From Trabulsiella odontotermitis (GTDB lineage: Bacteria; Pseudomonadota; Gammaproteobacteria; Enterobacterales; Enterobacteriaceae), in NCBI RefSeq assembly GCF_030053895.1, contig NZ_CP125781.1:3658001-3722000 (forward strand): 64,000 nucleotides of DNA. Direction: 5' to 3'. Numbering within the stretch: the first letter of the stretch is position 1; the number at the start of each line of letters is the position of its first letter. The notes below the pieces were generated by a model, which searched no databases, was not told the origin of the DNA, and was given only the letters and a program-made list of their open reading frames with translations. This document shows, piece by piece, positions 34,163 to 41,900 of this stretch. The translations under genes were made by a program, and so were the position numbers.

Positions 34163-34638
34163 CCACAGTCTGGATCGCCATTGGCAGTAATCTGGCGTCG
34201 CCGCTGGATCAGGTTAACGCGGCGATCGCAGCACTGGGAGAGATCCCCGACAGCCGCATCGTCGCCCTCTCCTCTTTCTATCGCACCCCGCCACTCGGAC
34301 CGCAGGATCAACCCGATTACCTGAACGCCGCCATCGCGCTGGAAACCTCGCTGTCACCGGAAACGCTGCTCGACCATACCCAACGCATTGAACTGCAACA
34401 AGGCCGCGTGCGTAAAGAAGAACGCTGGGGACCACGGACGCTCGATCTCGATATCATGCTGTTCGGCGATCGTGTTATTCAGACCGAACGGCTCACCGTT
34501 CCCCATTACGACATGAAAAACCGCGGTTTTATGTTGTGGCCGTTGTTTGAAATTGCTCCCGATCTCACTTTTCCTGATGGCACACCACTTGCCGTTGCGC
34601 TGAAATCACTCAATAGCGCACAACCTGCCCACTGGTAA
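34159..34638 (+). CDS. folK: 6-hydroxymethyl-7,8-dihydropterin pyrophosphokinase
   Basis: FolK transfers pyrophosphate from ATP to the pterin in folate synthesis. The 159-residue protein starts at a GTG that overlaps the pcnB stop (GTGA), as in E. coli. The catalytic aspartates are in GPRTLDLDIMLFG (about residues 92-104), with SSFYRTPPLGPQDQPDYLNA upstream. The last 20 residues differ from E. coli. In K-12 a yad fimbrial operon follows; here panB follows after only 65 bp. Confidence 0.97.
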   Translation: MTTVWIAIGSNLASPLDQVNAAIAALGEIPDSRIVALSSFYRTPPLGPQDQPDYLNAAIALETSLSPETLLDHTQRIELQQGRVRKEERWGPRTLDLDIMLFGDRVIQTERLTVPHYDMKNRGFMLWPLFEIAPDLTFPDGTPLAVALKSLNSAQPAHW

Positions 34639-34703
34639 ACTTGTCCCCCTGATGGTTGCTGTTACAATGCCGCAAGAATCGGCTTTTGCTATCAGGAAAC
34701 GCA

Positions 34704-35495
34704 ATGAAACCAACCACCATTTCCCTGTTGCAGAAATGCAAACAGGACAAGAAACGCTTCGCGACCATCACCGCGTATGACTACAGTTTTGCGAAACTGT
34801 TTGCCGACGAGGGGATTAACGTCATGCTGGTCGGCGACTCGCTGGGAATGACGGTCCAGGGGCATGACTCCACGTTGCCAGTCACGGTCGAAGATGTGGC
34901 GTATCACACCCGCGCGGTACGTCGTGGCGCGCCTCGCTGCCTGCTGCTCACCGATCTGCCGTTTATGGCCTACGCCACGCCGGAACAGGCGTTTGAAAAT
35001 GCCGCGACGGTAATGCGCGCCGGGGCGAATATGGTCAAAATTGAAGGCGGCGCCTGGCTGGTGGAGACGGTAAAAATGCTCACCGAGCGCGCCGTGCCGG
35101 TATGCGGGCACCTCGGCCTGACGCCGCAGTCGGTCAACATCTTCGGCGGTTATAAAGTGCAGGGGCGCGGCGATGCGGCACAGGTGCTGTTTGATGACGC
35201 GCTGGCGCTGGAAGCGGCTGGCGCGCAGTTGCTGGTGCTGGAGTGCGTACCGGTAGAGCTGGCGAAACGCATCACTGAGGCGTTACAGATTCCCGTGATC
35301 GGCATCGGTGCAGGCAATGTCACCGACGGGCAAATTCTGGTAATGCACGACGCATTTGGCATTACCGGCGGCCATATTCCGAAATTTGCCAAAAATTTCC
35401 TTTCTGAAGCGGGCGACATGCGCGCCGCGGTACGGCAGTATATTGCTGACGTTGAGTCCGGGGTGTATCCGGGCGAAGAACACAGTTTCCATTAA
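34704..35495 (+). CDS. panB: 3-methyl-2-oxobutanoate hydroxymethyltransferase
   Basis: PanB makes ketopantoate from 2-ketoisovalerate and methylene-tetrahydrofolate, the first committed pantothenate step. The ATG at MKPTTISLLQKCKQDKKRF gives 263 residues, one fewer than E. coli; 16 open codons upstream are not supported. The Mg-binding aspartate motif VGDSLGM and the ATVMRAGANMVKIEGG segment with the catalytic-site Glu are present. It is followed by panC after 11 bp with a strong AAGGAG site. Confidence 0.98.
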   Translation: MKPTTISLLQKCKQDKKRFATITAYDYSFAKLFADEGINVMLVGDSLGMTVQGHDSTLPVTVEDVAYHTRAVRRGAPRCLLLTDLPFMAYATPEQAFENAATVMRAGANMVKIEGGAWLVETVKMLTERAVPVCGHLGLTPQSVNIFGGYKVQGRGDAAQVLFDDALALEAAGAQLLVLECVPVELAKRITEALQIPVIGIGAGNVTDGQILVMHDAFGITGGHIPKFAKNFLSEAGDMRAAVRQYIADVESGVYPGEEHSFH

Positions 35496-35506
35496 GGAGT
35501 TTTGTT

Positions 35507-36358
35507 GTGGTGATAATCGAAACCCTCCCGCTGCTGCGTCAGCATATCCGCAGACTGCGCCTGGAAGGCAAACGTATTGCGCTGGTTCCGACGATGGGCA
35601 ACCTGCACGATGGTCATATGAAACTGGTGGATGAAGCGAAAGCGCGCGCGGACGTGGTTGTCGTCAGTATTTTTGTTAACCCGATGCAGTTTGACCGACC
35701 GGACGACCTGGTGCGCTACCCGCGCACGTTGCAGGAAGACAGCGAAAAGCTGAACAAACGCAAAGTCGATGTGATTTTCGCCCCGGCACCTGCCGATATC
35801 TACCCGCACGGTACCGACACACAAACCTACGTCGATGTGCCCGGCCTTTCGACCATGCTGGAAGGCGCCAGCCGTCCGGGCCATTTTCGTGGCGTCTCCA
35901 CGATTGTCAGCAAGCTCTTTAACCTGGTACAGCCGGACGTCGCCTGCTTTGGCGAGAAAGACTTCCAGCAACTGGCGCTGATCCGCAAAATGGTGGCCGA
36001 TATGGGCTACGACATCGAGATTGTCGGCGTGCCGATCGTCCGTGCTAAAGATGGTCTGGCGCTGAGTTCCCGCAACGGTTATCTCACCGCGGCCGAGCGT
36101 AAAATCGCGCCGGGACTGAGCAAAGTCATGAACAGCATTGCGGAAAAACTGCAGGCCGGGGAGCGTGATCTCGACGAGATGATCGCCCTTGGCGAGCAGG
36201 AGCTGAACGAAAAAGGGTTCCGCAGCGACGAAGTGCAAATCCGCGATGCCGATACCCTGCTGGAACTGACTGAAAGCAGTAAACGGGCGGTGATTCTGGT
36301 TGCCGCCTGGCTTGGACAGGCGCGTCTTATTGATAATAAACAGGTTGAGCTGGCGTAG
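35507..36358 (+). CDS. panC: Pantothenate synthetase
   Basis: PanC joins pantoate and beta-alanine using ATP. It is 283 residues, as in E. coli. The start is a GTG at 35507, seven bases behind AAGGAG (35494-35499); a second GTG follows immediately and could also be used. The HIGH-like site is PTMGNLHDGHMKL (about residues 28-40), and the conserved GEKDFQQLALIRKMVADM and SSRNGYL segments follow. It is cotranscribed with panB. The yadD gene that separates panC from panD in E. coli K-12 is absent. Confidence 0.98.
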   Translation: MVIIETLPLLRQHIRRLRLEGKRIALVPTMGNLHDGHMKLVDEAKARADVVVVSIFVNPMQFDRPDDLVRYPRTLQEDSEKLNKRKVDVIFAPAPADIYPHGTDTQTYVDVPGLSTMLEGASRPGHFRGVSTIVSKLFNLVQPDVACFGEKDFQQLALIRKMVADMGYDIEIVGVPIVRAKDGLALSSRNGYLTAAERKIAPGLSKVMNSIAEKLQAGERDLDEMIALGEQELNEKGFRSDEVQIRDADTLLELTESSKRAVILVAAWLGQARLIDNKQVELA

Positions 36359-36427
36359 TAGACACCGATTAAAAATCGGGCAATACTGCGCGCATACAGG
36401 TTCCGGGAATAACTCCCTTTTACCCTG

Positions 36428-36447
36428 CCCTCTCTTACGGGAGAGGG
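36428..36447. repeat. Hairpin between panC and panD
   Basis: CCCTCTC (36428-36434) and GAGAGGG (36441-36447) form a 7-bp stem. A related CCCTCTC/GAGAGGG stem forms the mrcB terminator. There is no T-run, so this may be a dispersed intergenic palindrome or a processing site ahead of panD. Confidence 0.4.
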
Positions 36448-36475
36448 TAATGCATGATGATTAAAGGTAGACGTA

Positions 36476-36856
36476 ATGATTCGCAAAATGCTGCAAGGTA
36501 AGCTTCACCGTGTGACAGTGACTCAGGCCGACCTGCACTATGAAGGTTCCTGCGCCATTGACCAGGATTTTCTCGATGCGGCAGGTATTCTTGAAAACGA
36601 AGCGATTGATATCTGGAACGTGAACAACGGCAAACGCTTCTCCACTTATGCCATTGCGGCCGAGCGCGGTTCTAAAATCATTTCTGTTAACGGTGCGGCA
36701 GCGCACTGCGCAGATGTGGGCGATATTGTGATTATCGCCAGCTTCGTCATGATGTCCGACGAAGAAGCCCGTCGCTGGCAGCCGAAAGTGGCCTACTTCG
36801 ACGCTGGCAACGAAATGAAGCGCACCGCAAAAGCGATTCCGGTGCAGGTCGCCTGA
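36476..36856 (+). CDS. panD: Aspartate 1-decarboxylase
   Basis: PanD makes beta-alanine from aspartate for pantothenate synthesis. It is a 126-residue pro-enzyme, as in E. coli, that cleaves itself between Gly24 and Ser25 (YEGSCAID) to create the pyruvoyl group. Lys9 in MLQGKLHRV, the conserved Tyr58 (FSTYAIAAERGS) and the NGAAAHCADVGD segment support a working enzyme. It completes the panB-panC-panD set, though 117 bp and a hairpin separate it from panC. Confidence 0.98.
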   Translation: MIRKMLQGKLHRVTVTQADLHYEGSCAIDQDFLDAAGILENEAIDIWNVNNGKRFSTYAIAAERGSKIISVNGAAAHCADVGDIVIIASFVMMSDEEARRWQPKVAYFDAGNEMKRTAKAIPVQVA

Positions 36857-36866
36857 CCGCTCTCCA

Positions 36867-38114
36867 CTACCCTTGCGGCTGATTGCTGATCAGCCGCGAC
36901 ATGGTTTCCAGCGAATCCGTTCTTAAAATATACAAACGCTTCAGTAAGAACGGATTATCCCCCGGCTTCACCTTCCCTTTCACCGTCGTCACCGCCATAT
37001 GAAAACCGGCGTCGTTTGCCGCCTTAATCGCGTTGTTGTTGTAGCCGCCAAAGGGGTAAGAAAGATACAGCACATGCGGGTTAAACTGCGCCAGTGAACG
37101 GCGGGAGCGGGCAAAATCAAACAGAATGTTGTGATAACTGCGACTCAGCAAAATCGGGTGACGGTTTCCATCAACGCGGTGCAGGAAATGAGTATGCGAC
37201 TGCACATCAAAGACGTCCTCAATGCCACGTAATTCGGAAACGCTCATAAACTGCAGCGATTTCGGATCCCATTTCTGCGGATGGCGCTTTATGCGCGACG
37301 AGATAATAAACGCCGTGGCTTTAAAACCGTACGGCTTGAGCACCGGGTAAGCATAACGGCTGACCGATTTCAGGCCGTCATCGAAGGTGATCACCACCGA
37401 ACGCGCCGGCAGGTTCATTTTGTTACGGACATAACCTTCCAACTGATACATCGTCAGCGTGGTATAACCCTGATCACGCAGCCAGGTCATTTGGTTACTG
37501 AACGCACGCACCGAAGTGGTGGTCGAGGTGTGACGAAAGCGCGTGTTTTCTTCATCACGCAGAATGTGGTGGTAGGTGAGCACCGGAATGCCGTTATCTT
37601 CCTGCGCATCCAGGCTGCTGATCCACGCCAGCCGGTTACCAATGCGGATCTGATACCAGGTCTGGTTCAGCCGGTCTTTCAGTTTGCTGATGACCGGATA
37701 TCGCAGGTTGTCCGCCAGCACGCCAAACGGCGCGCTACCGGTATCCGGCGCGTTATAGACCGGCGTGTCCCGCCAGGTGAGCAGGTTCTGATTACTGAGC
37801 GGCTTGTTCAGATCACCGAGGGTATCTTCAACACGCTGATGCCCTTGTACCGGCTCCAGATGTTCTTTATCGATAAACCCGGTGCCAAAACCAAAGCTGA
37901 ATTCGTAATAGTCAGCGGCGCCCGGCACCACTGCGAGAATTTGCCCGGCCCGCACGTTACCGACCGTCACCACGTTATTGCCGATCTGCGCCCAGATGGT
38001 GGCATCTTCCGTCGTTTGCATATATCGGGCAGGCAGCCGCTGTTGATTGATGAGGCTGGCGGAGGCGCTGCTGGTAATGAACAGCAGGAATACGAGAAAA
38101 ACGCGAGTGAACAT
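36867..38114 (-). CDS. yadE: Polysaccharide deacetylase family protein YadE
   Basis: A predicted secreted carbohydrate esterase of unknown substrate. The ATG at MFTRVFLVFLLFITSSASA gives 415 residues with a Sec signal peptide ending near ASASL; a TTG six codons upstream is an alternative. An N-terminal region of about 170 residues with SH3-like character (QTWYQIRIGNRLAWI) precedes the NodB-type domain. That domain has VLTYHHILRDEE, the ITFDDGLKS metal-binding aspartates, and the SHTHFLHR histidines. It ends TDSLETMSRLISNQPQG, as in E. coli. It is the last gene of the yadG-H-I-E run. Confidence 0.92.
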   Translation of the reverse strand: MFTRVFLVFLLFITSSASASLINQQRLPARYMQTTEDATIWAQIGNNVVTVGNVRAGQILAVVPGAADYYEFSFGFGTGFIDKEHLEPVQGHQRVEDTLGDLNKPLSNQNLLTWRDTPVYNAPDTGSAPFGVLADNLRYPVISKLKDRLNQTWYQIRIGNRLAWISSLDAQEDNGIPVLTYHHILRDEENTRFRHTSTTTSVRAFSNQMTWLRDQGYTTLTMYQLEGYVRNKMNLPARSVVITFDDGLKSVSRYAYPVLKPYGFKATAFIISSRIKRHPQKWDPKSLQFMSVSELRGIEDVFDVQSHTHFLHRVDGNRHPILLSRSYHNILFDFARSRRSLAQFNPHVLYLSYPFGGYNNNAIKAANDAGFHMAVTTVKGKVKPGDNPFLLKRLYILRTDSLETMSRLISNQPQG

Positions 38115-38176
38115 GCGTGAAAACCGGAGCAAGGAAACTGTTGTTATTGTAACAAAAGACCAATCAATACCAATGG

Positions 38177-38617
38177 TTAATTGTCATACAGGTCATGGAG
38201 TAAAACGAAAGGCGGATTTTTTTGCTGCTGATGCCAGAGGCTGCTGACTTCTGCACCGCCACTGCTCACAATGGCTTCCCGGAAGGCTTCGCTGCTCAGC
38301 GTTCCGCGCAGAGGATACATTCGCTCCAGTAATGAATAGCTGACGCCGGAGATAACTTCACAGTGGTTGTGTTTGTGGCTCATTAACGCGGCGACGCGAT
38401 AAGGCGCAGCACCGGGGATATCAGTGAGAAAAATAACACCGTCGCCGGAATCGGCACTGTGCAACGCATCGCACATCATCCGGCTGAGCATATTGGCGCT
38501 CAGTCCTCGCCAGTAGTTGACGGCCTGACACTGCACCAGCGGACCAAATTTTTTTTCCAGCCGCTCGCGCATGTCTTCTGCCTGGTCGTCATGGCAGGCA
38601 ATGACCCAACCTAGCAT
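38177..38617 (-). CDS. yadI: PTS mannose-family EIIA-like protein YadI
   Basis: The ATG at MLGWVIACHDDQAEDMRER gives 146 residues, the length of E. coli YadI; seven codons upstream are open but coincide with the ribosome site. It has the fold signature of PTS EIIA of the mannose/fructose/sorbose family, with the phosphorylatable His in ACHDDQ (residue 9) and GVIFLTDIPGAAPYRVAALM. No EIIB, C or D partners are nearby, so its role is unknown. It follows yadH after a strong hairpin. Confidence 0.92.
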   Translation of the reverse strand: MLGWVIACHDDQAEDMRERLEKKFGPLVQCQAVNYWRGLSANMLSRMMCDALHSADSGDGVIFLTDIPGAAPYRVAALMSHKHNHCEVISGVSYSLLERMYPLRGTLSSEAFREAIVSSGGAEVSSLWHQQQKNPPFVLLHDLYDN

Positions 38618-38631
38618 TTTCTTCCCCTTCA

Positions 38632-38668
38632 GAAACACGCCCGGCGGGCATCAGCACCGCCGGGCGTG
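38632..38668 (-). terminator. Strong hairpin after yadH
   Basis: CACGCCCGGCGG (38636-38647) pairs perfectly with CCGCCGGGCGTG (38657-38668), a 12-bp stem with a nine-base loop. The minus-strand transcript continues GTTTCTG. It lies between the yadH stop and the yadI start, so it probably ends or attenuates the yadG-yadH message. Confidence 0.6.
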
Positions 38669-38671
38669 GGA

Positions 38672-39442
38672 TCAACTGCGCAACCCACGGCCACGCTGAA
38701 TCAGATACCAGCACAGCAGGTAGAATGCCACGATAAAAATCACCAGTACACCCACCGTGGTAAACAGCGGCACGTCGGTAATGCCGAGGAAACCAAAACG
38801 GAACCCGCTGATCATATAGACGATTGGGTTCAGGTGCGACAGCGCCTGCCAGAACGGCGGCAGTAGCGTCAGCGAGTAGAACACCCCGCCAAGGTAGGTC
38901 AGCGGCGTCAGCACAAAGGTCGGGATCAGGCTGATGTCGTCAAAGGTTTTCGCAAACACCGCGTTCAGTAGCCCCGCCAGCGAAAAGAGGATCGCCGTTA
39001 ACAGCAGCGTCAGCGCGACAAACACCCACGAATGCACCTGGAACGGGACGAAGAACAGCGACACCGCCGTAACCAGGATCCCCACGCACAGACCACGCGC
39101 CACGCCGCCGCCGACATAACCGGCGATAATAACGTGAGTCGGTACCGGCGCCACCAGCAGTTCTTCAATGTTGCGCTGGAACTTGGCGCTGAAGAACGAC
39201 GAGGCCACGTTGGCGTAGGCGTTGGTGATCACCGCCATCATGATCAACCCCGGCACGATAAACTGCATGTAGGTGAAGCCATGCATCTCACCAATCCGGG
39301 AACCGATCAGATTACCAAAGATGATGAAATACAACGTCATAGTAATCACCGGCGGCACCAGCGTCTGTATCCAGATGCGCATAAAGCGCTGAATTTCTTT
39401 CGTCCAGATGCTTTTCAGCGCGACCCAATAAAGCTGCATCAT
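38672..39442 (-). CDS. yadH: ABC-2 type transporter permease YadH
   Basis: YadH is a 256-residue inner-membrane permease of the ABC-2 exporter type with six membrane helices. The family segment near residue 190 (FVLTPLTYLGGVFYSLTLLPP) is clear. Its start overlaps the yadG stop by four bases (ATGA), so it pairs with the YadG ATPase. The exported substrate is not known; the family includes drug and polysaccharide exporters. Length and ends match E. coli YadH. Confidence 0.95.
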   Translation of the reverse strand: MMQLYWVALKSIWTKEIQRFMRIWIQTLVPPVITMTLYFIIFGNLIGSRIGEMHGFTYMQFIVPGLIMMAVITNAYANVASSFFSAKFQRNIEELLVAPVPTHVIIAGYVGGGVARGLCVGILVTAVSLFFVPFQVHSWVFVALTLLLTAILFSLAGLLNAVFAKTFDDISLIPTFVLTPLTYLGGVFYSLTLLPPFWQALSHLNPIVYMISGFRFGFLGITDVPLFTTVGVLVIFIVAFYLLCWYLIQRGRGLRS

Positions 39443-40365
39443 ACTTGTTCTCCCTGTTTTTCATTCACCAGCGAGACAAACAGCTCTTCCAGACGGTTCG
39501 CTTTGTTACGCATACTTAATACCTGAATCCCCTGCGCGCTCAGTTGGCTGAACACGCTGTTAACGCCCTGCTCACGCAACACTTCCACCTCCAGCGTGGA
39601 GGTATCCACCAGTCGGTACTGATACCCTTCCAGCACCGGAAGCGGGCTTTTCGGCGCCAGATCGAGAATAAACGTTTCTGATTTCAGTTTTGACAACAGC
39701 GCTTTCATGGAGGTGTTTTCCACCAGCGCGCCATGCTGAATGATGCCGATGTTGCGGCACAGCATTTCGGCCTCTTCCAGATAGTGCGTCGTTAAAATGA
39801 TCGTCGTGCCCTTATCATTGAGATCCTTCAGAAAGCCCCACATTGAGCGGCGCAGCTCGATATCGACCCCGGCGGTGGGCTCGTCGAGGATCAGCAGTTT
39901 TGGCTCGTGCATCAGCGCGCGAGCGATCATCAGGCGGCGCTTCATCCCACCGGATAACATCCGCGCACGTTCGTTGCGTTTTTCCCACAGATCGAGCTGT
40001 TTCAGGTATTTTTCGCTGCGGATAACCGCTTCTTTGCGCTCAACGCCATAATAACCCGCCTGGTTGACCACAATCTGCTGAACGGTTTCGAACGGGTTGA
40101 AGTTAAATTCTTGCGGCACCAGCCCCAGCTGGCGTTTCGCATTGACGACGTCTTTGTCGAGATCATAGCCAAAGACGCTCACTTCACCGGCGCTCTTGTT
40201 CACCAGCGAGCTGATGATGCCGATGGTGGTGGATTTCCCCGCGCCATTCGGCCCCAGGAGCGCATAGAAGTCGCCGGCTTCGACGGTCAGATCGATTCCC
40301 CGCAGCGCCTGGACGCCGCCCGGATAGGTCTTTTTAAGCTGCTTAAGTTCCAGTGCAATGGTCAT
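39439..40365 (-). CDS. yadG: ABC transporter ATPase YadG
   Basis: The ATG at MTIALELKQLKKTYPGG gives 308 residues, as in E. coli; 12 open codons upstream are not supported. Walker A is GPNGAGKST (about residues 38-46), the signature is LSGGMKRRLMIARAL, Walker B is LLILDEPTAGVD, and the switch His is in ILTTHYLEEAE. The C-terminal 80 residues form the regulatory region common to ABC-2 ATPases. It is divergent from can and translationally coupled to yadH. Confidence 0.96.
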   Translation of the reverse strand: MTIALELKQLKKTYPGGVQALRGIDLTVEAGDFYALLGPNGAGKSTTIGIISSLVNKSAGEVSVFGYDLDKDVVNAKRQLGLVPQEFNFNPFETVQQIVVNQAGYYGVERKEAVIRSEKYLKQLDLWEKRNERARMLSGGMKRRLMIARALMHEPKLLILDEPTAGVDIELRRSMWGFLKDLNDKGTTIILTTHYLEEAEMLCRNIGIIQHGALVENTSMKALLSKLKSETFILDLAPKSPLPVLEGYQYRLVDTSTLEVEVLREQGVNSVFSQLSAQGIQVLSMRNKANRLEELFVSLVNEKQGEQV

Positions 40366-40471
40366 TAAATATCTCTTATCAAGTTGTGACACTCGATGCA
40401 TGGTTTTAAAAAGTCAGGAGTTGACCTATATTAGCGCAACGCACTAACTCGGTTACAGGTCGTTAACCTCC

Positions 40472-41134
40472 ATGAAAGATATAGATACACTCATCAGCAA
40501 TAATGCACTATGGTCAAAAATGCTGGTGGAAGAGGACCCCGGTTTTTTTGAGAAACTGGCGCAAGCGCAGAAACCGCGCTTTCTATGGATTGGATGTTCC
40601 GATAGCCGCGTTCCCGCTGAACGCCTGACAGGGCTTGAGCCGGGTGAACTCTTTGTTCATCGTAACGTTGCCAACCTTGTTATCCATACTGACCTTAACT
40701 GTCTCTCCGTCGTCCAGTACGCGGTGGATGTGCTGGAAGTCGAGCATATCATCATTTGTGGTCACTACGGCTGCGGCGGTGTACAGGCAGCAGTTGAAAA
40801 CCCGGAACTGGGGCTTATCAATAACTGGCTGCTGCACATCCGCGACATCTGGTTTAAACACAGCTCGCTGCTGGGCGAAATGCCGCCTGAGCGCCGTCTG
40901 GATACCCTGTGTGAGCTGAATGTGATGGAGCAGGTTTATAACCTGGGTCACTCCACCATCATGCAGTCCGCCTGGAAACGCGGCCAGAAGGTCACGATTC
41001 ACGGCTGGGCCTACGGCATTCACGATGGCCTGCTGCGCGATCTGGACGTCACGGCCACCAACCGTGAAACCCTTGAGCAGCGTTACCGCCACGGGATTTC
41101 CAACCTCCAGCAGAAACACCACAACCACAAATGA
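40472..41134 (+). CDS. can: Beta-class carbonic anhydrase Can
   Basis: Can (YadF) interconverts CO2 and bicarbonate and is essential in air for E. coli because it feeds carboxylation reactions. The 220-residue protein has the zinc ligands C42 and D44 in GCSDSRVPAE and the HYGCGG motif with His98 and Cys101. The length equals E. coli. It is divergent from yadG and convergent with hpt, sharing a bidirectional terminator with the latter. Confidence 0.98.
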   Translation: MKDIDTLISNNALWSKMLVEEDPGFFEKLAQAQKPRFLWIGCSDSRVPAERLTGLEPGELFVHRNVANLVIHTDLNCLSVVQYAVDVLEVEHIIICGHYGCGGVQAAVENPELGLINNWLLHIRDIWFKHSSLLGEMPPERRLDTLCELNVMEQVYNLGHSTIMQSAWKRGQKVTIHGWAYGIHDGLLRDLDVTATNRETLEQRYRHGISNLQQKHHNHK

Positions 41135-41135
41135 C

Positions 41136-41158
41136 AAAAGGCCCCGAGGGGCCTTTTT
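41136..41158. terminator. Bidirectional terminator between can and hpt
   Basis: AAAAGGCCCC (41136-41145) and GGGGCCTTTT flank a two-base centre, with a run of T on the + strand and A on the other side. It can serve both convergent genes. Confidence 0.8.
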
Positions 41159-41695
41159 TTATTCGTCCAGCAACACCACTTTGCCGACGTAGGGCAGATG
41201 GCGATAATGCTGCGCGTAGTCGATACCGTAACCGACCACGAACTCATCCGGGATCGAGAAGCCGATAAATTCTACCGGCACGTCCACTTCACGACGCGAA
41301 GGTTTGTCGAGCAATGTGCAGATCGCCAGTGATTTCGGTTCACGCAGGCGCAGGATCTCGCGTACTTTCGACAATGTATTGCCGGAGTCGATGATATCTT
41401 CGACGATCAGCACATCTTTGCCACGGATATCTTCATCCAGATCTTTCAGGATTTTCACGTCGCGGGTTGACGACATGCCGCTGCCGTAGCTCGACGCTGT
41501 CATAAAATCGACTTCATGTGATACCTGCACTTCGCGGCACAGGTCAGCCATGAACATAAATGAACCGCGTAACAACCCCACCAGCACCATGTCGCTGCCG
41601 CTATTTTTGTAGCGCTCAGTAATCTGACGACCCAGTTCGGCGATACGCGCTTTGATCTCCGCTTCCGGGATCATCACTTCAACAGTATGTTTCAT
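41159..41695 (-). CDS. hpt: Hypoxanthine phosphoribosyltransferase
   Basis: Hpt salvages hypoxanthine to IMP using PRPP. The ATG at MKHTVEVMIPEAEIKARI gives 178 residues, as in E. coli; 11 open codons upstream are not conserved. The PRPP-binding motif VLIVEDIIDSGNTL (about residues 99-112), the flexible SSYGSGM loop and the C-terminal DEFVVGYGIDYAQ aspartate are present. It is convergent with can and divergent from gcd. Confidence 0.98.
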   Translation of the reverse strand: MKHTVEVMIPEAEIKARIAELGRQITERYKNSGSDMVLVGLLRGSFMFMADLCREVQVSHEVDFMTASSYGSGMSSTRDVKILKDLDEDIRGKDVLIVEDIIDSGNTLSKVREILRLREPKSLAICTLLDKPSRREVDVPVEFIGFSIPDEFVVGYGIDYAQHYRHLPYVGKVVLLDE

Positions 41696-41824
41696 AAAAC
41701 TAACCATCTGATTTTGGTAGTAAATCACTCAACACCGCTACGTTAAGCACCAGCATTGATCAGCAAGGCACGCAGTATACCAGCAAATCGATTTATACGG
41801 TGTATGCGATCACAAAGCTCGATT

Positions 41825-41840
41825 TGTGATTCCGATCACA
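41825..41840. promoter_or_regulatory. CRP binding site upstream of gcd
   Basis: TGTGA (41825-41829), six bases, TCACA (41836-41840) is a perfect match to the cAMP-CRP palindrome. It lies 61 bp before the gcd start in the hpt-gcd intergenic region. CRP represses gcd in E. coli. Confidence 0.75.
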
Positions 41841-41900
41841 CTTGTTAACTCCTATAATTAGTTGCTACTAAAAAATTAACGACTTTGCAGGTGTCTTTCT

